This document shows, piece after piece, positions 9,186-16,587 of a stretch of 64,000 nt of DNA; position 1 is the first letter of the stretch; each line of letters starts with the position of its first letter. The DNA lies in NCBI RefSeq assembly GCF_027922165.1, contig NZ_BSFD01000002.1, positions 814,234-878,233 of the forward strand, in the 5' to 3' direction. Under the pieces are notes generated by a model, which searched no databases, had not been told where the DNA came from, and worked only from the letters and a program-made list of their open reading frames with translations. The stretch is from Brevundimonas intermedia. GTDB lineage: Bacteria; Pseudomonadota; Alphaproteobacteria; Caulobacterales; Caulobacteraceae. Both the position numbers and the translations under genes were made by a program.

Positions 9186-9860
9186 TCAGCCTTCATCCGC
9201 CAGACAGTAGCCGAGCCCCCTCACCGCCCGGATCCGTACCCTGTCGGTGCGTCGCGCCAGATTGGTGCGCAGTCTTGAAATCTGTGACTCAAGCGAATTG
9301 GCGTTGACCACCTTGTCATAGCCATAGACCCGCGCCTCCAGCGTCTCGCGCTGGATCACCGCGCCGGGCCGCGCCATCAGCGCCTCAAGCACGAGCGCTT
9401 CGGTTCGCCGCAATGTCAGAGGGACTTCGTCGATGAAGAAGACCCCGCTCTCCAGATCGTGCAGCAGTGGGCCGAACTGGCGGGTCTCGCGGCGCACCTC
9501 GATCGAGCGGCGTAGCGCGATGCGGATGCGCGCCAGGAGTTCGCGCGGCTCGAACGGCTTGGCGATATAGTCGTCGGCGCCGGATTCCAGCCCTTCGACC
9601 CGGTGATCCGGCGTCGCCATGGCCGTGAGGATGATATAGCGCTGACGCCGGTTGCGATGGGCCGAATAGGCGATCAGCGAGACGCCGTCTCCGTCCGGCA
9701 ACCCCCGGTCCAACAGCACCAGATCGAACTCATTGGCATCCACAGCGCTGCGCGCAATCGCCAGTGAAGGCGCGACGTCAACGACAAACCCCTGACGCTC
9801 CAGGTAGATAACCAGCGTCTCGGCGACGTCGGCGTCGTCTTCGACAAGCAATAGACGCAT
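9186..9860 (-). CDS. OmpR/PhoB-family response regulator, no adjacent kinase
   Basis: 224 aa. The receiver domain (residues 1-115) has acidic residues E7-D8-D9, the phospho-acceptor D51 in LLDRGLPDGDG, T79 and K101. The C-terminal winged helix (about 130-222) ends in the usual RVRIRAVRGLGYCL segment. No histidine kinase gene is adjacent on either side, so the partner is elsewhere or absent. It sits amid four copies of a PhoB-style direct-repeat motif, which makes it the natural candidate to bind them. Start ATG at 9860. Confidence 0.93.
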   Translation of the reverse strand: MRLLLVEDDADVAETLVIYLERQGFVVDVAPSLAIARSAVDANEFDLVLLDRGLPDGDGVSLIAYSAHRNRRQRYIILTAMATPDHRVEGLESGADDYIAKPFEPRELLARIRIALRRSIEVRRETRQFGPLLHDLESGVFFIDEVPLTLRRTEALVLEALMARPGAVIQRETLEARVYGYDKVVNANSLESQISRLRTNLARRTDRVRIRAVRGLGYCLADEG

Positions 9861-9946
9861 AACCCATATTACTCCGTCGAAGGCGTCGACCTCTGGCGCG
9901 ACGCCCCGCTCTCCTCTTTAAAGAATGAGCTGGTGCAAACGCTAGA

Positions 9947-9974
9947 GACAGGGCGCGCTCGCACGCGCCCTGTC
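9947..9974 (-). terminator. hairpin after the TonB-dependent receptor
   Basis: An 11-bp perfect inverted repeat (GACAGGGCGCG and its complement) with a 6-nt loop lies just beyond the receptor stop. No clear T-run follows on the minus strand, so it may be a weak terminator or mRNA 3'-end stabiliser. Confidence 0.45.
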
Positions 9975-9978
9975 CGTG

Positions 9979-12939
9979 TCAGAACGAATACTGAAGTTCG
10001 ATGGAGAAGGTCCGCCCCGCCGCATTGTAGCGCGCCGTATCGTAAGGACGACCTTGAACGACCACGAAGGGCGGATCCTGATCCAGGATATTGCGTCCCG
10101 CGAAGTTTAGACGGATGTCGTTGTTGATACGCCAGGCCGCCGTCAGGTCCACGATCAACAAGTCATCAACCGGCATCAGGCGATCCTCCTCGAAGTTGAC
10201 GCCAGCCGCGCGGAAGATATCGTAATCGTTGATATATTCCGGAGTGTAATAGGCCCACACCGCCGCACTTAGATCGTGGTAATACCAGCCAACCGACCCG
10301 ACCACCTTGTAGTCGTCAGGGCCCTGCAGCAGCCCGAGCGTCGAAAGCGGCTCACGATTTTCGAACGCCTGTCGTTCCGCCGTGAGGTTGTCGAGCACGT
10401 TGATCTTGGGTTCGAAAGTGCCCCATTTCGTGCCCCATAGGTAGCTAAGCTCATAGTTGATCGAGGTATATTCAGAACCCACGATATTGAAGGTCATGTT
10501 TCTTGCTTCGATGATCTTCCCGTTGGCGTCCCGCGGGTAGAACTGGGTCAGCCTGTATATTTCGTCCTGACGCAGGAAGGTCTGGAGGTCTCGCGGATTG
10601 GCGTACTCGCTGTCGATCTTGGTCGAGTTATACGACACGTCCAAAGTCAGTCCGTCCAACATACCTTTCGGACGCCAGGTCAGGCCATAGGTGACTTGGG
10701 TTGATGTCTGGGGCTCGAGGTCGGGGTTGGGCGCAACCACTTGTGGAACGGCGTAGGTTCCGGGGCGGACGCAGTCCGTCGTGCAGGTGTACAGCGGATC
10801 ATTGCTTATAAACGTCGTATAGACTTGGTTGCCTGTGGGGCTGAACAGTTGGGTGTAGGGCGGCGCCTGGAAGCCTTCCGTCCACCGCGCACGCAGCGCC
10901 AAACCGTCGAACGGCTCCCATCGCACGCCCACGGCTGGCGTCGTATTGGCGAAGGTGTTGGAGTCGTAGAGCAGTTCCCCGCCCAGCGAGTAGGGAACAT
11001 TGTTGACGGTGCCGATCGGGCCCTCGGTGGTGTAGCTGTCGCGACGCGCCGCCAAGCTGACAAGAAGCGATTTAATGCCGGGATAGTTGAAGCTCTCACC
11101 GAAGATCGGGATCGTGAATTCCGCGAAGTAGGCATGGCGATCCCGCGTGACGGGATTGACGGTTCGCACGCGGACTTCTTGGCTGTCGTTGTCATCCGAG
11201 GTCATCTCGGCACCGACGGCGTAGAGCAGCTTGCCGGCAGGCAAGGTCCACAGCGAGCCTGTCAGACGGGCTTCCCAGTTCTCCGTGCGCGACGACCGTT
11301 CCTCTGTCACGGGGATATAGTAGAAGTCGGCGACGCTGGATCCGCCGCCATTGGCGGTAGACTTCCACGGATTGAACGCGAGCGTCGGGTCGCTGCTCGT
11401 CAAGGCGAGGCACTGACGATCAAACACCCCTTGAAGATACTCGCGTTCCGCGCCGGTGACGCGGTTCTCCGCCAGCTGGAAATTGTAGCAGCTCACCCCG
11501 TTCGGGGATGTCGCGTCCGCGCGGAAATCCACAACCGAACCCAGGTTCGGGCTTTGACCGGAGGTTTCCGACTTCGATGTGGTGTAGAGGAGCTCCAGCT
11601 TGGTGTCGGGATTGAATTGATAGCTCAGGCCCGCGTTGATGTTCCACTGGGTCGCGGTATTGGAAATCCGGCCTGTCGGCAGCTCTCCAGCCTCCACTTC
11701 AGCCTGAGGATTATAGGCGACGTTCGCACCAGGCGTGAACGAGTCGAAATAATAGGCCGGGAAGGGATTATAGGCCTGGCCCGGAGCCAACTGAACGCGC
11801 AGCCCTGTAGCGTAGAGGATGTCCTGCTCACTCTCAGATCGCGTATAGAGCGCGTCGCCGAAGAATGTGAGCTTTTCTGTAATCTTCTGTTCAAAGTTCA
11901 ACGTCCCGCTGATGCTATCAGACTCGGGCCCGGCGAGTTCCGGCACCACATCCGGGAGGGCTTCCGCGCCCACCGTTATGAAGTCGCCAAGTCCCGGGCG
12001 ACCGACGAAGCCGGGTCGTACGGTCAGGCCTTGCGCAACATAGATGCTGTTAAATGTAACCGGATCAAAATCGTAGTAGCTTTGGTCGATAACTCCGGGT
12101 TGTAGCCCCCGACTAAATGAACGTGTGTCGAATGCAGTGTCGCCGCCGTAGTAGCTGGCGTAGTTTTCGGTGACGTAACCGCTCTTGTAGTTGTTAATGG
12201 GCTTGCGACGGCTGAAGTCGAGAGTTCCCGAGAGATTTCCTGAAGCCCAGGAATAGCCGGAGAAGAGGCTGATGCGGCTGTTGTCCGCGTCGTTGGCGGA
12301 CACTTCATGTTGAACCGTCAGGGTCGATCCAATGAAGTCCTTGCGCAGTATGAAGTTGATGACGCCGCCGATGGCGTCGGCCCCGTAGATGGCGGAAGCG
12401 CCCCCCAGAGAAATTTCCACGCGCTCAACAGCGCTGAGCGGAATGCCGTTCAGGTTGGCGAAACCGTCTTCGATGCCGGCCGCGCCGGCGACCCGTCTGC
12501 CATTGACCAGGATCAGTGTATTGCCCGCGCCCATGCCGCCGAGGTTGGCTGCAGAAACGCCCAGAGAACCGATCTGCGACACGCTGACCTGACCGCGATT
12601 GGAAAGGGGTCCGCGTTGACGCTCGTTTGTGATGGCGCCGATGGTGGCGACGTTCTGCGGCAGGGTCCGGATCAGCTGCTCGACGCTGGTTACGCCGCGC
12701 GCCTGGATCTCCTCCTTGGAGATGACGATGACGCGCGAGGTCGGGTCGCCGGTCCGCAGGCGGCTGCCCGTCACCTCGACCGAGTCCACGACCGCAGCTT
12801 CGCCAGCATCGATTGCCGCCTGCTCGGCGCGCGCGCGCTCCGCTTCCGTCGTCTCAGTCACCGTTTGCGCCCAGGCTCCGCCCGCCGATGCGCAGAGCAC
12901 CAGAGCCAGCATGGAAGTGCTCATCATCCTTGTCTTCAC
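9979..12939 (-). CDS. TonB-dependent outer-membrane receptor
   Basis: About 986 aa from the GTG at 12939; the frame is open to an alternative GTG at 12978. I prefer 12939 because it directly opens a signal peptide (MKTRMMSTSMLALVL, cleavage after AWAQ) and has a GGGGGA ahead of it, whereas the upstream start adds a non-signal leader. The plug domain begins around VDSVEVTGSRLR and includes ISKEEIQARGVTSVEQLI and the NGRRVAG strand; the beta-barrel runs to a terminal aromatic (SIELQYSF). It is of the large Caulobacterales type thought to import oligosaccharides, peptides or metal complexes; the substrate cannot be told. A box of the 18-bp motif lies upstream. Confidence 0.92.
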   Translation of the reverse strand: MKTRMMSTSMLALVLCASAGGAWAQTVTETTEAERARAEQAAIDAGEAAVVDSVEVTGSRLRTGDPTSRVIVISKEEIQARGVTSVEQLIRTLPQNVATIGAITNERQRGPLSNRGQVSVSQIGSLGVSAANLGGMGAGNTLILVNGRRVAGAAGIEDGFANLNGIPLSAVERVEISLGGASAIYGADAIGGVINFILRKDFIGSTLTVQHEVSANDADNSRISLFSGYSWASGNLSGTLDFSRRKPINNYKSGYVTENYASYYGGDTAFDTRSFSRGLQPGVIDQSYYDFDPVTFNSIYVAQGLTVRPGFVGRPGLGDFITVGAEALPDVVPELAGPESDSISGTLNFEQKITEKLTFFGDALYTRSESEQDILYATGLRVQLAPGQAYNPFPAYYFDSFTPGANVAYNPQAEVEAGELPTGRISNTATQWNINAGLSYQFNPDTKLELLYTTSKSETSGQSPNLGSVVDFRADATSPNGVSCYNFQLAENRVTGAEREYLQGVFDRQCLALTSSDPTLAFNPWKSTANGGGSSVADFYYIPVTEERSSRTENWEARLTGSLWTLPAGKLLYAVGAEMTSDDNDSQEVRVRTVNPVTRDRHAYFAEFTIPIFGESFNYPGIKSLLVSLAARRDSYTTEGPIGTVNNVPYSLGGELLYDSNTFANTTPAVGVRWEPFDGLALRARWTEGFQAPPYTQLFSPTGNQVYTTFISNDPLYTCTTDCVRPGTYAVPQVVAPNPDLEPQTSTQVTYGLTWRPKGMLDGLTLDVSYNSTKIDSEYANPRDLQTFLRQDEIYRLTQFYPRDANGKIIEARNMTFNIVGSEYTSINYELSYLWGTKWGTFEPKINVLDNLTAERQAFENREPLSTLGLLQGPDDYKVVGSVGWYYHDLSAAVWAYYTPEYINDYDIFRAAGVNFEEDRLMPVDDLLIVDLTAAWRINNDIRLNFAGRNILDQDPPFVVVQGRPYDTARYNAAGRTFSIELQYSF

Positions 12940-13070
12940 GTCATTCCCCCTGCCAGCCCCAGCCGGCGCAGATTTCACCTCCGTTGCAGGGTGACAGGAA
13001 TGACGCGGCGTTCAGTGACCGGCAGAAATTCCGCAGCACGTTGCAACACCGTCATGGTTACGTCGCCAAG

Positions 13071-13087
13071 CTTGCACCAAACTGGCA
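13071..13087 (-). promoter_or_regulatory. 18-bp direct-repeat site (box 4) upstream of the TonB receptor
   Basis: Reads TGCCAGTTTGGTGCAAGC on the minus strand, facing the receptor. It is farther from the start (92 bp to the GTG at 12978, 131 bp to 12939) than boxes 1-3 are from theirs, so the leader may be longer here. Confidence 0.45.
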
Positions 13088-13103
13088 GCCCTAACGGCGT
13101 GCG

Positions 13104-13316
13104 GCATAATCGAACGCGACCCACCGAGATCCGCAATAATATTGCCGACGGTGTCCTTGCAGACACAGTCCGTGCACGATCCGCGCCATTCCCACGCCAC
13201 GCAGGTGATCCATGCCTTTCCAGCGATGCGACGCGCCCAAGCCTTGGCGTTTTCTAACCATTGCGCAGCACTTGGACGCGCCACCGGCCAGACTTTCGTT
13301 TGCGGATGGAGGCCAT
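13104..13316 (-). pseudogene. remnant of a tyrosine integrase next to dusA
   Basis: On the minus strand from 13316, the reading MASIRKRKSGRWRVQVLRNG is a typical N-terminus of a phage-type tyrosine recombinase. It meets a stop (TAG at 13254-13256). The alignment then continues in another frame with AKAWARR and, further on, KDTVGNIIADLG, which resembles the next conserved segments of such integrases (AxAWAR... and ..TTLGDIIxRY). No catalytic domain remains. Together with the rest of the 490-bp spacer (12940-13429), which has box 4 and no other gene I can see, this is the scar of an element that used the dusA 5' end as its integration site. The identification rests on short motifs read by eye. 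Confidence 0.5.
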
Positions 13317-13429
13317 GATTTCGGTGCAAAATGGGTGCAGTGAGATATCGTAGAGAGGCGAAAACCGTCGAAAAAGCGCGTAGAAGCGCTGGCAAACATC
13401 GTCTGCCAACCGCCTGAAATTAAAGAAAA

Positions 13430-14449
13430 ATGTTTATAAATCAAGCGCGTAGACTGGCCGTGGCGCCGATGATGGACTGGACGGATCGGCATTGCCGCGC
13501 CTTCCATCGGGCTCTGACGACGCGCGCCTTGCTCTATACGGAGATGGTGACGGCGCCGGCCGTGCTGCACGGTGATCAGGATCATCTGCTGGGGTTCGAC
13601 GCCGTCGAACATCCGGTCGCCCTGCAACTGGGCGGGTCTAATCCGGCGGAACTGGCCGAGGCGGCCAGGATCGGCGCGGCCTATGGTTATGACGAGATCA
13701 ATCTGAACGTCGGCTGCCCGTCGGACCGGGTCCAGTCGGGTCGGTTCGGCGCCTGTCTGATGCGCGAGCCGGAACTCGTGGCTGACTGTATGGCGGCGAT
13801 CAAGGCGGCGGTCGCCGTTCCCGCCACCGTAAAATGCCGGATCGGCGTCGATGATCAAGACCCGGCGACCGGCCTGTTCGCCACGGTGGACGCCTGCGCC
13901 GCCGTCGGGATCGAGGTCTTCATCGTCCATGCTCGCAAGGCCTGGCTGCAAGGCCTGTCGCCGAAAGAGAACCGCGACGTGCCGCCGTTGGATTACGACC
14001 TGGTGCGCCGGCTCAAGCGCGAGCGACCGCATCTGAACATCTCTATCAACGGCGGGGTCGCTGATCTGGACCAGGCCGAGTTCCATCTGGCGGAAGACGA
14101 GGACGGCGTTCGGCTGGACGGCGTGATGCTGGGCCGCGCCGCCTATCATGAGCCGGCTTTGCTGGGTCAGGCGGACCGACGCCTGTACGGGGCCGATACG
14201 ACGGATGTGGACGCCTTCGCCGCTTTGGATCGCTATCGTCCCTATGTGGCCGCCCGTTTGGACGAGGGGGTGCGGCTGGCGGCCATGACCCGCCACATGC
14301 TGGGCCTAATGCACGGCCGCCCCGGCGCGCGCGCTTTCCGCCGAATCTTGACCATCGAGGCGATCCAGCCCGGTGCAGGCCTGGAGGTGTTGGATCGCGC
14401 GGTCGACGCCGTGCGAGAGGCTGAAGCGCGGCGCGAAGACGCAGCCTAG
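13430..14449 (+). CDS. dusA: tRNA-dihydrouridine synthase A
   Basis: 339 aa. An FMN-binding TIM barrel that reduces uridine in the tRNA D-loop (U20/U20a for the DusA class). Visible features: the start strand LAVAPMMDWTDRHCR, the catalytic cysteine in NVGCPS (about residue 99), the substrate segment QSGRFGACLM, the HARKAW motif (about 165-170) and the phosphate-binding MLGRAAY. Length and order match DusA. Start ATG at 13430, with only a weak purine-rich leader ahead. The gene stands alone; the 5' end borders an integrase remnant, in line with dusA being a known integration target. Confidence 0.95.
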   Translation: MFINQARRLAVAPMMDWTDRHCRAFHRALTTRALLYTEMVTAPAVLHGDQDHLLGFDAVEHPVALQLGGSNPAELAEAARIGAAYGYDEINLNVGCPSDRVQSGRFGACLMREPELVADCMAAIKAAVAVPATVKCRIGVDDQDPATGLFATVDACAAVGIEVFIVHARKAWLQGLSPKENRDVPPLDYDLVRRLKRERPHLNISINGGVADLDQAEFHLAEDEDGVRLDGVMLGRAAYHEPALLGQADRRLYGADTTDVDAFAALDRYRPYVAARLDEGVRLAAMTRHMLGLMHGRPGARAFRRILTIEAIQPGAGLEVLDRAVDAVREAEARREDAA

Positions 14450-14601
14450 GAGCAAAAGAGCTTTAGAGATTCAGTCGCTTAACGCAGCCCGGACAGGCCG
14501 CCACAGCGGCGGAGCGCGGCGCGCCCCTTTCTGGCCACAAGTTAACGCGACAAAACCGGCGCCGGCGGCGTTGGGAGCCGGTGCTGTCATGAGCAAATCG
14601 G

Positions 14602-15171
14602 ATGATCGGCGCTTCCGCTGCCTTCGCCATTCTGTGGGCCGCCGTGTCTTCGCTTTCGAGCGAGCCGGTGCCTTACAATGTCGCTGTCGCGGCGGATGAA
14701 GCCAGGGTTGAAACCCCGGCGCCCGAGATCGGTTCCACCGACGTCTCGTCCGAAATTACCCCGAGCCTCAGCCCCGACCAGGCCGAACTGATGGTCGGCG
14801 ACCCGGATTGGCGCGCCTCGGCCCGCCTCTATCATGCAGGCGGCGGCGGAGCGACGGGCAATGATTCCCTGGGTTGCCGTCCCATCGCCATGCGTACGGT
14901 CGCGGTCGATCCCCGCGTCATCCCCCGCCGCACCAAGCTGTTCATCCGCGAGACGGTCGGTCTGCGTCTGGCCGATGGTTCGGTCCACGACGGCTACTGG
15001 TATGCGTCCGACACCGGCGGCGCCATCAAGGGGCAGAAGGTCGATCTGTTCACGGGCAACGGCCGCGGCTCGATGGCCCAGGCCCGCCGCCTGAACATGC
15101 AGACCCTGACCATCGCCGACGCCGGTCGCTTCGACGGCTGCCCTCCCGCCTGGGAAAACGCCTCCAACTGA
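14602..15171 (+). CDS. secreted 3D-domain (double-psi beta-barrel) protein
   Basis: 189 aa. The start ATG at 14602 is the first in frame after a stop, and opens a short hydrophobic segment (about residues 1-20) that acts as signal or anchor. After a spacer rich in A, E, S and P comes the 3D domain (about residues 90-185) with the three diagnostic aspartates in AVDPRVIPRRTKLFI, ASDTGGAIKG and KVDLF. This domain is shared by the MltA C-terminus and RlpA-like wall proteins and binds or cleaves glycan strands. Without the MltA catalytic part the protein is probably a wall-binding or weak lytic factor. A terminator follows. Confidence 0.85.
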   Translation: MIGASAAFAILWAAVSSLSSEPVPYNVAVAADEARVETPAPEIGSTDVSSEITPSLSPDQAELMVGDPDWRASARLYHAGGGGATGNDSLGCRPIAMRTVAVDPRVIPRRTKLFIRETVGLRLADGSVHDGYWYASDTGGAIKGQKVDLFTGNGRGSMAQARRLNMQTLTIADAGRFDGCPPAWENASN

Positions 15172-15190
15172 TCGTTCCAGGCAAGAAAAA

Positions 15191-15219
15191 ACGCCGGCGA
15201 GCCTTAGGGCCGCCGGCGT
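15191..15219. terminator. bidirectional terminator between converging genes
   Basis: A 9-bp perfect stem (ACGCCGGCG and its complement) with an 11-nt loop. The plus-strand A run at 15185-15191 gives a six-T tail for minus-strand transcripts from the 15245-16135 gene; on the plus strand the tail is a weaker CTTCATGTCTT. Confidence 0.75.
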
Positions 15220-15244
15220 CTTCATGTCTTGTCGATGCTGCGGC

Positions 15245-16135
15245 CTAGTCCAGTTCGCTGACCTTCAGCGTGGACTGCACCATGTCGTCCCCATAGGTCC
15301 CGACCCAGACGTCATAGCGACCGACCTGCGGATTGGTGATCAGCACCTTGGGGTTCACGCCGCCGCCGCTGTCGTCGTCGCAATACCAGCGGCCGTTCGG
15401 GGCGTTGATCAGCAGGGTGGTGTCCTCGGACGCCTCGACCAGGAAGGTCAGATCCAGGTCGCCCGGCTCGAAGAAGACCTGATAGTCCGCCGCCGCGCTG
15501 ACCTTGCCCTCGCAGCCCGACTTTGCGCTGGCCGCCGGGATCGAGCCGCCGGCCAGGATCGCCTTCTCGTGCGGGTCGGGCGTGAAACCGGTCTGCAGCG
15601 TCACAGAACCGAAGTTGGGCTCCAGTTCGGTGTTCGGCGCGCCGTCGTCGGTCCCGTCCGATCCGCCCAGTTCGCTGATCTCCAGCGTCGACTGCACCAT
15701 GTCGTCGCCATAGGTGCCCAGCCAGATGTCGTAACGCCCGCTCGTGGGATCGGGGATCAACACCTTTGGATTCACGCCGCCGCCGTTGTCGTCATCGCAC
15801 AGCCATTCCCCACTCGGCGTATTGACCAGCAGGGTGGTGTCCTCTGACGCCAGCGCGCGGATGGTCAGGTCGAACTCGCCCGCTTCGAAGGTCAGTTGCA
15901 GGTCCGGCGCGGCGCTGACCGAGCCCTCGCAGCCCGACTGGACGGCTGCGGCGGGCACGGAGCCGCCGGCCAGGATGGACTTGGTCCAGGGATCCGGCGT
16001 GAAGCCGGTCTCCAGCGCGACCTCGCCATAGTTGGGATCAAGCGTGAAATCCGGCTTGGCGCCGCTCTTTTGCGCGACGCTGACGCCGGGCGTCAGTACG
16101 AGCGCGGCGCTAGCCGCGATGGCGATGATCTTCAT
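15245..16135 (-). CDS. secreted protein of two tandem PPC-like domains
   Basis: 296 aa with a Sec signal peptide (cleavage after VSVAQ, about residue 22). The mature part is two copies of a 125-130 residue unit (about 30-155 and 168-296), each running from a (D/E)PN(Y/F)G start through GFTPDP, SGCEG, TTLL, a CDDD(N/S)GGGVNPKVLI block and GTYGDDMVQSTL. The acidic CDDD/GGG stretch followed by an aromatic strand resembles bacterial pre-peptidase C-terminal (PPC) domains, which are beta-sandwich secretion or binding modules. Each copy holds two cysteines that could pair. No enzyme domain is attached, so a binding or structural role outside the cell is likely. A short spacer rich in G, S and D joins the repeats. 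Confidence 0.8.
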   Translation of the reverse strand: MKIIAIAASAALVLTPGVSVAQKSGAKPDFTLDPNYGEVALETGFTPDPWTKSILAGGSVPAAAVQSGCEGSVSAAPDLQLTFEAGEFDLTIRALASEDTTLLVNTPSGEWLCDDDNGGGVNPKVLIPDPTSGRYDIWLGTYGDDMVQSTLEISELGGSDGTDDGAPNTELEPNFGSVTLQTGFTPDPHEKAILAGGSIPAASAKSGCEGKVSAAADYQVFFEPGDLDLTFLVEASEDTTLLINAPNGRWYCDDDSGGGVNPKVLITNPQVGRYDVWVGTYGDDMVQSTLKVSELD

Positions 16136-16225
16136 GGACGATCTCCCTCCCCTGCGGCCTCCCGCCGCAGGGCGATCCTATCCGCTTCCGCTGCAAGGCA
16201 CAGCTTCAAATCACAGAGGCTAGGT

Positions 16226-16549
16226 TCAGAACCGCCGCCGGCCGGACGCCGTCTCGAAGAACAGGCGAAAGTCGCCCATCAGGCTCCACAGCGGATATTT
16301 GAACGTGGCCGGCCGGTTTTTCTCGAAGAAGAAATGGCCGACCCAGGCAAAGCCGTAGCCGACCAGCGGCATGGCCAGCAGCCACCAGGGGTTCAACGTC
16401 AACACGAAGGCGACGAAGGCCAGGATCACCAGACCGGTGCCCACGACGTGGATCCGCCGACAGGCCCGGTTTGAATGCTCGTGGATGTAATAGGGATAGA
16501 AGGCCTCGAACGAGGCGTATCGTCCCTCAGGTTCGGACGGGGTGCTCAT
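16226..16549 (-). CDS. Mpo1-like (DUF962) membrane protein
   Basis: 107 aa. It matches the Mpo1/YGL010w-like family, whose yeast member is an iron(II)-dependent dioxygenase acting on 2-hydroxy fatty acids. Visible: the N-terminal FYPYYIHEHSNRACRRIHVVGT with its conserved histidines, two membrane helices (about 38-56 and 58-74), and WVGHFFFEKNRPATF with another conserved histidine. This is a short one-unit bacterial form. The ATG at 16549 lies in the 3' arm of a perfect hairpin right after the helicase stop, 39 bp away, so translation may depend on opening that hairpin. It probably forms an operon with the helicase. Confidence 0.85.
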   Translation of the reverse strand: MSTPSEPEGRYASFEAFYPYYIHEHSNRACRRIHVVGTGLVILAFVAFVLTLNPWWLLAMPLVGYGFAWVGHFFFEKNRPATFKYPLWSLMGDFRLFFETASGRRRF

Positions 16550-16578
16550 GGGCGGAGGGTGCGCCTCCGCCCATGAGC
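16544..16578 (-). promoter_or_regulatory. perfect hairpin covering the start of the Mpo1-like gene
   Basis: A 15-bp perfect inverted repeat with a 5-nt loop spans 16544-16578. In the minus-strand mRNA the 5' arm contains the only GGAGG and the 3' arm contains the ATG start codon at 16549, so both would be buried in the stem. There is no T-run after it, so it is less likely to be a plain terminator for the helicase gene. Confidence 0.6.
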
Positions 16579-16587
16579 AATCAAGTC

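Noticed and set aside
9926..9941. A fifth possible copy of the direct-repeat motif (GAATGAGCTGGTGCAAAC) upstream of the response regulator
   Set aside because: The right half matches but the left half and the AG-N2-TGG spacing do not, and it faces away from the gene; left out of the motif set.
12940..13430. Possible tRNA or attachment site in the gap before dusA
   Set aside because: No cloverleaf can be drawn and no clear direct repeat of the dusA 5' end was found by eye.
13091..14296. A long minus-strand frame opposite dusA
   Set aside because: dusA is certain on the plus strand; only the part beyond dusA (13104-13316) has integrase-like residues, and those are in broken frames.
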